Assembly: GCA_010021705.1 (NCBI GenBank)
Contig: RGMU01000130.1
Span: 1-5,160 of the forward strand
Origin: Chitinophagia bacterium
Lineage (GTDB): Bacteria; Bacteroidota; Bacteroidia; Chitinophagales; Chitinophagaceae
Direction: 5' to 3'
DNA length: 5,160 nucleotides
A program made the position numbers and the translations under genes. Positions 1 through 4,966 of the stretch are shown here, piece after piece; position 1 is the stretch's first letter, and every line of letters starts with the position of its first letter. The notes under the pieces were generated by a model that was not told the origin of the DNA, searched no databases, and worked only from the letters and a program-made list of their open reading frames with translations.

Positions 1-364
1 GCGAAGTTAGCCCAAAGTGCACCCATTCGGATAGGTGTGCGCAGCCAACGTCTGCAAGTTTTTTCTTCAAAAAGTATTCTACTGCCTTCATATCATGGTT
101 GGTAGTAGTTTCAATTTCTTTTACCTGGCGGGCATCGCTAAGCGAAAAGCGGTCGCTAATGCCTTCAATACTTGGTAAGGCAAGCTCGCTGATTTCAAAA
201 AAGCCTGCTTCATAAAGGCTAATGAAATATATAATTTCTACATGCAACCGCCACTTAATAAGCGCATATTCTGAAAAGCTGTCAGACAAAGCCTCTACTT
301 TACTTCTATATCTACCGTCTATGGGGCTGATAGCCGTAAGCGGGCTAAGGGTATCTTGGTTCAT
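1..364 (-). CDS. purB: Adenylosuccinate lyase, N-terminal part (cut by window edge)
   Basis: Adenylosuccinate lyase acts twice in purine synthesis in the cytoplasm: it splits SAICAR to AICAR plus fumarate, and adenylosuccinate to AMP plus fumarate. Only the first 121 residues are present; the family is about 450 residues long. The start is the ATG at 364-362, and an in-frame TAA two codons upstream rules out a longer protein. Visible family motifs are SPIDGRY (residues 13-19), IKW (36-38), TTNHDMKAVEYFLK (87-100) and HFGLTS (116-121). These match the E. coli-type PurB pattern SPVDGRY, TTNHDVKAVEYFLKEK and HFxxTS, whose residues contact the substrate in known structures. The gene is divergent from miaE, with a 95-bp gap. 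No clear TAnnTTTG element was found for it on the minus strand. The identity is firm; whether the rest is intact cannot be seen. Confidence 0.95.
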   Translation of the reverse strand, partial: MNQDTLSPLTAISPIDGRYRSKVEALSDSFSEYALIKWRLHVEIIYFISLYEAGFFEISELALPSIEGISDRFSLSDARQVKEIETTTNHDMKAVEYFLKKKLADVGCAHLSEWVHFGLTS

Positions 365-399
365 AATTTATTTTAATGTTCTAATTAATAAAATGTTAG

Positions 400-413
400 C
401 GATATTAATATCG
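400..413. promoter_or_regulatory. 14-bp perfect palindrome in purB/miaE divergent region
   Basis: CGATATTAATATCG reads the same on both strands. It lies between the two divergent starts, about 36 bp upstream of the purB ATG and 17 bp upstream of the miaE -7 element. Further out the symmetry continues imperfectly (398/415 and 396/417 pair), giving roughly 22 bp. The position suits a dimeric repressor site acting on either gene. No regulator is identified, and an AT-rich palindrome of this size can occur by chance. Confidence 0.3.
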
Positions 414-430
414 TTTAATAGATTCTTGCC

Positions 431-438
431 TATTTTTG
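431..438 (+). promoter_or_regulatory. Bacteroidota-type -7 promoter element for miaE
   Basis: TATTTTTG fits the Bacteroidota housekeeping -7 consensus TAnnTTTG exactly. Transcription would begin a few bases downstream, leaving a leader of roughly 12-17 nt before the TTG start at 460. No convincing -33 TTG is seen at the usual spacing, so the call rests on the -7 match and its position. Confidence 0.4.
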
Positions 439-459
439 CCCTAATATAGCTTATATAAA

Positions 460-1062
460 TTGCCGGAACAAATTAATACAACATTAGGGCTTAAATTGCC
501 AACCGACCCTCGCTGGGTAAACCTTGCAGCGGTATCGGAGGCGGATATATTAGCCGACCATGCGTTTTGCGAACAAAAAGCAGCTACACAGTGTATATCT
601 TTGATACAAATGTATGGTGAAAAAACGGAATTAGTAAACCGTTTAGCACCCATTGTTACCGAAGAGTGGGGACATTTCCGCCTTGTGCTTTGGGAACTTC
701 AAAAAAGAGGCTACAGCTTAGGCAAACAGCGCAAAGATGAGTATGTAAACGGGCTAATGGAGCATATACCCAAAGCTATATCGCCGGCAGATAAGCTACT
801 TCACAAGCTGCTATTGTGTGCGCTGATAGAGGCGCGTAGTTGTGAGCGGTTCAGGATTTTGTCGCTACACCTTGCAGATGAGTATCTGCGCAATTTTTAC
901 CATAAATTTATGGTAGCCGAAGCGGGGCACTACCGCCTGTTTATAGAGCTTGCCGAACACTATTATGGTGAAGAGCAGGTGAATGCTGCATGGGAGCAAT
1001 GGCTTGCCATTGAGGTGAAAGTATTGGCAGGGTTAGCCCCGCGTGGGGACAGAATGCACTAA
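460..1062 (+). CDS. miaE: tRNA-(ms2io6A)-hydroxylase
   Basis: MiaE is an O2-dependent di-iron monooxygenase that hydroxylates the isopentenyl group of ms2i6A at position 37 of tRNAs reading UNN codons, giving ms2io6A. The 200-residue product is one ferritin-like four-helix domain of normal family length. Candidate iron ligands fall in the expected order: Glu38 in DHAFCEQKA, Glu69 and His72 in EEWGHF, Glu124 in the hallmark EARSCERF (124-131), and Glu154 and His157 in EAGHYRLF. The N-terminal LPTDPRWVNLA also matches the family. The start appears to be TTG at 460: an in-frame TAA at 442-444 excludes an upstream ATG, and the first in-frame ATG is codon 51, past the first ligand. There is no Shine-Dalgarno sequence. 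The gene seems to stand alone. Its substrate requires miaA and miaB, which are not in the window. Family assignment is strong; the TTG start is inferred. Confidence 0.93.
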   Translation: MPEQINTTLGLKLPTDPRWVNLAAVSEADILADHAFCEQKAATQCISLIQMYGEKTELVNRLAPIVTEEWGHFRLVLWELQKRGYSLGKQRKDEYVNGLMEHIPKAISPADKLLHKLLLCALIEARSCERFRILSLHLADEYLRNFYHKFMVAEAGHYRLFIELAEHYYGEEQVNAAWEQWLAIEVKVLAGLAPRGDRMH

Positions 1063-1069
1063 AAACCGG

Positions 1070-1127
1070 TATTTTTGCGCTTAAAACCGGCTCAAAAAAA
1101 ATATTTTCAGGAATTGGGTTACCTTTT
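1070..1127 (+). promoter_or_regulatory. Candidate promoter region of the small lipoprotein gene
   Basis: Two candidate -7 elements lie here. TATTTTTG at 1070-1077 matches TAnnTTTG fully and would give a leader of about 90 nt. TACCTTTT at 1120-1127 matches all but the last base and would give a leader of about 45 nt; an A-rich tract at 1094-1107, with the palindrome AAAATATTTT, lies just upstream and could act like an UP element. Neither has a clear -33 TTG, so the sequence does not decide between them. An aaaaccgg direct repeat (1062-1069 and 1083-1090) brackets the first candidate. Confidence 0.35.
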
Positions 1128-1141
1128 TCCGGTTACGGTAT

Positions 1142-1171
1142 AAACTATCAAACAACCAAATTATATAGTTT
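1142..1171 (+). other. Weak inverted repeat in lipoprotein 5' leader
   Basis: AAACTAT at 1142-1148 is the exact reverse complement of ATAGTTT at 1165-1171, separated by a 16-nt A/C-rich loop. The right arm ends one base before the ATG at 1173, so pairing would place the start codon at the foot of a stem. The stem is AT-only but for one G-C pair and would be unstable, so a role is speculative. Confidence 0.2.
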
Positions 1172-1172
1172 T

Positions 1173-1415
1173 ATGAAACTTGTAAAATTAAGCGTATTCG
1201 CTCTTGCGTTAGGTCTTTTCGCAGCTTCTTGTGCTCCAAAAGGCGAAGGTGACAAAGGTAAAACTGATTCTTCTGCTATGGCTCCAGCTACTACAGAACA
1301 AGCTCCTCCTCCACCGCCCCCTCCAATGGACACTATGAAGAAAGATTCTACTGCTGCTCCGGCTGCAACTCCAGCTAATGCTCCTGCAGCAGCTCCTGCT
1401 GAGAAAAAGCACTAA
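1173..1415 (+). CDS. Small Ala/Pro-rich lipoprotein, function unknown
   Basis: This 80-residue protein has a lipoprotein signal: a short basic start (MKLVK), a hydrophobic stretch to about residue 18, then AASC with Cys20 as the likely lipidated residue. After Cys20 the chain is low complexity: a charged patch (KGEGDKGK), then Ala, Pro, Thr and Ser, with seven consecutive prolines at 45-51, ending EKKH. It has no catalytic domain; an extended tether or periplasmic spacer is plausible but unproven. Codon choice is strikingly biased: 14 of 19 alanines use GCT, and Thr and Ser are mostly ACT and TCT, unlike its neighbours. This is typical of highly expressed genes. The gene has its own leader and a strong terminator, so it is probably monocistronic. 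Overlapping minus-strand frames are mirror images of the repeat-rich sequence. The ATG is the only sensible start. I recognise no named family. Confidence 0.85.
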   Translation: MKLVKLSVFALALGLFAASCAPKGEGDKGKTDSSAMAPATTEQAPPPPPPPMDTMKKDSTAAPAATPANAPAAAPAEKKH

Positions 1416-1438
1416 TCAGCATTGCTAAATTTCTTTCC

Positions 1439-1468
1439 AAAAAAGCCGGCTTCAGAGTCGGCTTTTTT
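1439..1468 (+). terminator. Intrinsic terminator after the small lipoprotein gene
   Basis: The arms 1439-1451 and 1456-1468 pair over 13 positions (one G-U) around the four-base loop TCAG. The stem contains GCCGGC and ends in six T residues (1463-1468). It starts 23 nt after the TAA of the lipoprotein gene. Six A residues open the 5' arm, so the structure could in principle also stop transcription on the minus strand, although no minus-strand gene is seen there. Confidence 0.93.
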
Positions 1469-1476
1469 ATTCTTGC

Positions 1477-1484
1477 TACATTTG
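1477..1484 (+). promoter_or_regulatory. Bacteroidota-type -7 promoter element for pabA/trpG
   Basis: TACATTTG matches TAnnTTTG exactly. It sits between the terminator and the ATG at 1507, so a short leader of about 15 nt is expected. It continues as TTTGCGG, as does the element at 2097. A -33 element is not obvious, because that spacing falls inside the terminator stem. Confidence 0.5.
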
Positions 1485-1506
1485 CGGTGCATTCGCATAC
1501 CTGCAC

Positions 1507-2073
1507 ATGTTTATACTGATAGACAATTACGACTCGTTTACGCATATTTTGCATCACTATTTGCTGCTTACAGGTCATCCGTGCCAAGTGTATCGCAATG
1601 ATGAACTAACGCTAAGCGGACTAATAGCCCTACATCCCACGCGTCTAATATTGTCGCCGGGACCCGAAACCCCGCTAAAAGCGGGCATCACCCTACAAGC
1701 CATAGACTACTTTCACAACCAAATACCGATATTGGGTATTTGCTTAGGTCATCAAGCCATTGGTATGTATTTTGGTGGTAAATTGGCAGAGCTAAACGAA
1801 CCCGTACATGGGAAAACAAGCCAAGTGGTGCACCAAAATCATGCCTTGTTTAAAGGCATAGAGTCGCCATTTACGGCTATGCGCTACCACTCGCTTGTGA
1901 TAACGGAGATTGACAATACTCCGCTACAAAGGATTGCACATACCCAAACCGACAATGTGATTATGGCAATAGCCCACAACCAATACCCCTGTTTAGGACT
2001 GCAATTTCACCCGGAAAGCGTGGGCACAAATACAGGAATGACGATGATAAAAAACTGGGTAGGCTTAGGGTAG
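1507..2073 (+). CDS. pabA: Class I glutamine amidotransferase, PabA/TrpG type
   Basis: The product is the glutaminase subunit that supplies ammonia to aminodeoxychorismate synthase (PabB, folate) or anthranilate synthase (TrpE, tryptophan). At 188 residues it has normal family length. The triad is intact: Cys79 in GICLGHQAIG, with His168 and Glu170 in QFHPES. Other motifs are IDNYDSFT (5-12), SPGPETP (50-56) and HGKTS (101-105), the last typical of this subfamily, and RYHSLV (126-131). No pabB, trpE or other trp gene is adjacent. The gene seems to have its own promoter, with the lipoprotein terminator just upstream. A copy outside a trp cluster argues for a folate role, and the E. coli PabA pattern (GPxTP, HGKTS, RYHSLV) agrees, but one protein can serve both enzymes. 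Family is firm; the pabA versus trpG choice is inference. Confidence 0.92.
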   Translation: MFILIDNYDSFTHILHHYLLLTGHPCQVYRNDELTLSGLIALHPTRLILSPGPETPLKAGITLQAIDYFHNQIPILGICLGHQAIGMYFGGKLAELNEPVHGKTSQVVHQNHALFKGIESPFTAMRYHSLVITEIDNTPLQRIAHTQTDNVIMAIAHNQYPCLGLQFHPESVGTNTGMTMIKNWVGLG

Positions 2074-2096
2074 CAAAATGTGGCATAAAAAAGCAT

Positions 2097-2104
2097 TACC
2101 TTTG
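2097..2104 (+). promoter_or_regulatory. Bacteroidota-type -7 promoter element for the three-gene operon
   Basis: TACCTTTG matches TAnnTTTG exactly and runs on as TTTGCGGG. It lies 13 bp before the ATG at 2117 and downstream of an in-frame ATG at 2078. A transcript starting here would not contain the 2078 codon, which supports 2117 as the true start. The -33 region around 2075-2083 (ATGTGG) is a weak match. Confidence 0.55.
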
Positions 2105-2116
2105 CGGGCATATATC

Positions 2117-3526
2117 ATGAAAACGAGGCTTTTAGTAGCATTGGCACTATTGTTGGTAAAGGAGGTTAGGGCGCAGGTGTTTAACGGGCTTGCCGGGGCA
2201 AGCTATGCGGTTGCTCAATTAAAGGATAATCCGGCATTTGCCATACATGGTCAGCACGCACAAATTAACTTTGGGAGTGTTGGCTTTGCGGTAGGTGGCA
2301 ACAGTGTGCAGTTTAAGCCAAGTATATGGGGGTTTTTGAATGATGGACAAGCCGATATTCAAAAAGACTACACAAAAAATACGGTGCCGGGTTCAAAATC
2401 GTTTTACGGTTTTTTTGAATTAAACGGTCCTTATGTTTCTGCGCTTGTTAAAAGGCAATATTTTTTTGCCTTTGGTACATCGCTGCGGTATATGGTAAAT
2501 TCAGATAACTTAAACGACAATGTATTTAAGCTATTAGGGGCAAATGCCCGCCCCGATACCAATGCCATAGACAGCTACAGCATTAAAAACTATGCCATTA
2601 CGGCTCAGATGGTAAATGAGTGGAGGCTAAGCTATGCCACCTACCTTGTGCATACAGAGCAAAAAAAATTGGTGGCGGGAATAACGCTAAAGTTGCTAAA
2701 CGGCATTGGCGCGGCAGGTATGGGGATAACTAACGGCTCTTTCTATACCCGTAAAGACGATAACATAGTACATGGTGCAACGGGTAATGTGCGCGTAGCT
2801 TTTACGCCCAATGCCCATAATTGGGCAATAGCACCCTATCCGCTAAACAGCTATAACCAACGCACCAACAACATTGGCATAGGGGCAGATATAGGCATTA
2901 TCTACTACTTTAACCCCAATGAAACCATGCAGCTAAGACCGGGCTATTTGATGCGGTTTGCCATGTCGGTTACGGATATTGGTAGTATCAACTATTCTAA
3001 GTCGTCCACATCCGGCACATATACCCTTAACAATGCAGACTTAGACTATAAGAATATACAAAACAATAGCGATGTATCGTTTGGTAATCGTATTTTTTAT
3101 GATTTTCTTTCCGATACATTAATCAAAACTACCGGTGGCATAAAAAAATTTAAGGTAGGGCTACCCACAGCCTTGCACCTGAATGCCGACCTCAAACTGT
3201 TGGAGCAAATGTTTGTGAACGTAGACGCGCTTGTGAACCTTCGCAGCCCTGATGCACATAAATTTGCGAACCACTACATTACCACACTCACCATATCACC
3301 GCGCTTTACATACCGTAGATTTGCGGCAGCCATGCCTTTTACATTCAACCGTTTGGGGCAGGGTTTTACGGGCTTGGTAGTGTGTGCAGGTCCGGTATAT
3401 ATGGGTTGCAACTCGCTGTTTCAAACAGTGGGCACGTCTTCTACTGCGATGCTGAACTTTTATATGGGAGGCGTGATGCGGTTAGAACATAAAAATGAAC
3501 GCTTTAGGGCATTAATGACTTTTTAA
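2117..3526 (+). CDS. DUF5723-type outer-membrane beta-barrel protein
   Basis: The 469-residue product resembles the DUF5723 family, a Bacteroidota group of presumed outer-membrane beta-barrels with no known biochemical role. Family-like blocks in order are an N-terminal NPAF (38-41), GPYVSAL (104-110), a RYMVNSDNL stretch (124-132), AGITLKLLNGIG (187-198), SVTDIGSINY (284-293), GLPTALH (348-354), ISPRF (393-397) and GPVYMG (425-430). The chain alternates polar and aromatic or aliphatic residues and ends in Phe, as many outer-membrane barrels do. A signal peptide covers about residues 1-19, with cleavage expected after VRA before Gln20. An in-frame ATG at 2078 would add 13 residues (MWHKKALPLRAYI) and spoil the signal peptide, and the promoter lies inside that stretch, so 2117 is chosen. 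The next gene begins 10 nt after the stop. No type IX sorting domain is visible. Confidence 0.85.
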   Translation: MKTRLLVALALLLVKEVRAQVFNGLAGASYAVAQLKDNPAFAIHGQHAQINFGSVGFAVGGNSVQFKPSIWGFLNDGQADIQKDYTKNTVPGSKSFYGFFELNGPYVSALVKRQYFFAFGTSLRYMVNSDNLNDNVFKLLGANARPDTNAIDSYSIKNYAITAQMVNEWRLSYATYLVHTEQKKLVAGITLKLLNGIGAAGMGITNGSFYTRKDDNIVHGATGNVRVAFTPNAHNWAIAPYPLNSYNQRTNNIGIGADIGIIYYFNPNETMQLRPGYLMRFAMSVTDIGSINYSKSSTSGTYTLNNADLDYKNIQNNSDVSFGNRIFYDFLSDTLIKTTGGIKKFKVGLPTALHLNADLKLLEQMFVNVDALVNLRSPDAHKFANHYITTLTISPRFTYRRFAAAMPFTFNRLGQGFTGLVVCAGPVYMGCNSLFQTVGTSSTAMLNFYMGGVMRLEHKNERFRALMTF

Positions 3527-3536
3527 TTTGATAACC

Positions 3537-4007
3537 ATGCGAACTGTAGTCTATGTTAAATTTTTATTCCTGCTGGTTTTGCCGGTGCTGTTGCTAACCG
3601 GCGGCTGCAAAAAAAAGAAGGAAACGGGGCAAAAAGAGGTTCTTTGGGCAAAAGTACGCGGAGAGCACTGGGTGGCTTATGAGGCAAAGGTTATTATTTC
3701 TAAGTCGCCCAATTTGCACCTTTACATAGATGCTACATCTAACGATTCGCACATTCAATTGGATATAGACAACTATAGCGGCGTAGGCAAGTATAATGTG
3801 ATAGCCGGTAGCAACGGAGCTAAGTTTATAGGCACGGTAGAAGGCATGGGATACAACACATACGTTGCCACATCAGGCGAAATAGAAGTTACGGACAGCT
3901 ACTTAGCGGGTAGCTCTAATACGGGCATAAAAGGCAAATTTAAGTTTTTGGCTGCTGCTGTGGACGTAACGGAAGGCGAATTTAACATTAACCTTAATTT
4001 AGATTAG
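3537..4007 (+). CDS. DUF6252-like lipoprotein
   Basis: This 156-residue protein starts with a lipoprotein signal: hydrophobic residues 9-20, then TGGC with Cys24 as the probable lipidated residue, followed by KKKKE. The mature part looks all-beta and resembles DUF6252, a Bacteroidota lipoprotein family of unknown role: WAKVRGEHWVA (37-47) near the start, SGEIEVTD (113-120), IKGKFKF (131-137), and a closing EGEFNINL (146-153). No enzyme motif is seen. An in-frame TTG at 3528 would add three residues; the ATG at 3537 is preferred. Either start leaves at most 10 nt after the upstream stop, so co-transcription with the DUF5723-type gene is likely, and gldA follows 26 nt later. An A8 run at 3609-3616 falls right after the lipidated Cys. 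The family match is from remembered patterns; the lipoprotein call is firmer. Confidence 0.78.
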   Translation: MRTVVYVKFLFLLVLPVLLLTGGCKKKKETGQKEVLWAKVRGEHWVAYEAKVIISKSPNLHLYIDATSNDSHIQLDIDNYSGVGKYNVIAGSNGAKFIGTVEGMGYNTYVATSGEIEVTDSYLAGSSNTGIKGKFKFLAAAVDVTEGEFNINLNLD

Positions 4008-4033
4008 ATTTTAATACAGAATTTTATAGCTAC

Positions 4034-4966
4034 ATGCCTATACAAATAGAACAACTTACCAAAATATATGGCACACAGCGCGCTGTGGACAACATCAGCT
4101 TTGAAATAGGAAAAGGAGAGATAGTAGGTTTTTTGGGTCCTAATGGTGCGGGAAAATCCACCACCATGAAAATAATAACCACCTACATACCCGCCACCGG
4201 CGGTAGCGTGGCTGTATGCGGCTACGATGTGGTAAAAAAGCCGATGGAGGTGCGCAAGCGGGTAGGGTACCTACCGGAATCTAACCCGCTGTATTACGAT
4301 ATGTATGTGCGCGAATACTTAAAGCTATGTGCCGGCATTCACAAGTTAGGCATGGGATGGAAAGCCCGCATGGATGATATTATAATGCTAACGGGGCTTA
4401 GCAAAGAAGCGCATAAAAAAATAGGTACTTTGTCTAAGGGTTATAAGCAGCGCGTAGGCTTGGCACAAGCCATGATGCACAACCCCGAAGTGCTGATATT
4501 AGACGAGCCTACATCGGGCTTAGACCCTAACCAATTAGTGGAAATACGGGCACTGATAAAGGAAATAGGCAAAGAAAAAACGGTAATGCTGTCCACCCAC
4601 ATTATGCAGGAGGTGCAAGCGTTGTGCAACCGGGTGATTATTATTAACAACGGGCAAATAGTAGCCGATGACACGCTGGCACACTTAGAAGAAGCACACC
4701 GGGCACAAAATTCGCTTATGGTAACGTTTGACCAAAAAGTGCCCGAAGCGTTGCTGCAAGAGTACCTTAGCCACGCAGAAGCCATAGAACCCATCACCGA
4801 TGAGCGGTGGAGGCTTAAAGCCACCGACCTTAAAGCCCTGCAAGGCGAACTTATGCACTTGGCAGCCAACCGGCAACTGACCATTAATGCCATGCAACAA
4901 GAGAGCCTGAACTTAGAAGAAGTGTTTAGAAATCTAACTAAAGAAAGGGCAACTAAAGAAGATTAA
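4034..4966 (+). CDS. gldA: Gliding-motility ABC transporter ATP-binding protein GldA
   Basis: GldA is the cytoplasmic ATPase of the GldA-GldF-GldG ABC transporter, linked genetically to gliding in Flavobacterium; its substrate is unknown. The 310-residue protein shows Walker A GPNGAGKST (35-43), the signature LSKGYKQR (133-140, a variant of LSGGQ), Walker B LILDEP (154-159), D-loop SGLDP (161-165) and switch His189 in STHIMQEV. The Q-loop position reads GYLPESNPLYYDMYVREYL, with Glu82 where many ABC ATPases have Gln; this is usual for the ABC-2 export branch and GldA. The YGTQRA start, HKKIGTLSKGY and DPNQLVEIR are GldA-like. A C-terminal region (about 215-310) ends in LEEVFRNLT, as expected. 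The gene lies 26 nt after the lipoprotein gene, probably in the same operon. No gldF or gldG follows within the window. A general ABC-2 ATPase is the main alternative. Confidence 0.9.
   Translation: MPIQIEQLTKIYGTQRAVDNISFEIGKGEIVGFLGPNGAGKSTTMKIITTYIPATGGSVAVCGYDVVKKPMEVRKRVGYLPESNPLYYDMYVREYLKLCAGIHKLGMGWKARMDDIIMLTGLSKEAHKKIGTLSKGYKQRVGLAQAMMHNPEVLILDEPTSGLDPNQLVEIRALIKEIGKEKTVMLSTHIMQEVQALCNRVIIINNGQIVADDTLAHLEEAHRAQNSLMVTFDQKVPEALLQEYLSHAEAIEPITDERWRLKATDLKALQGELMHLAANRQLTINAMQQESLNLEEVFRNLTKERATKED

Noticed and set aside
222..449. Plus-strand open frame of 75 codons
   Set aside because: It lies mostly antisense to purB, whose translation matches conserved adenylosuccinate lyase motifs. 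The plus frame resembles no family.
1062..1090. Possible terminator on the minus strand (CCGG arms followed by T5)
   Set aside because: The stem is only 4-5 bp with a bulge, and no minus-strand gene lies upstream to be terminated. On the plus strand there is no T tail.
1148..1587. Minus-strand frames over the small lipoprotein gene, terminator and pabA start
   Set aside because: Their Gly-, Ser- and Arg-rich translations mirror the Ala/Pro-rich sense strand, and one runs through the terminator. The sense gene has a lipoprotein signal and codon bias.
2158..2165. AAAGGAGG, a perfect Shine-Dalgarno-like sequence followed by GTG at 2177
   Set aside because: It lies inside the signal-peptide coding region of the DUF5723-type gene (Lys-Glu-Val). 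Starting there would remove the signal peptide, and no other gene start here uses such a site.
4005..4012. TAGATTTT as a separate gldA promoter
   Set aside because: It misses the final G of TAnnTTTG, overlaps the preceding stop codon and has no -33 partner. The 26-nt gap is better explained by co-transcription.
4441..4893. Minus-strand open frame of 150 codons inside gldA
   Set aside because: The sense strand encodes the GldA signature, Walker B and switch His in the same stretch. The antisense product is rich in Ser and Cys with no recognisable domain.
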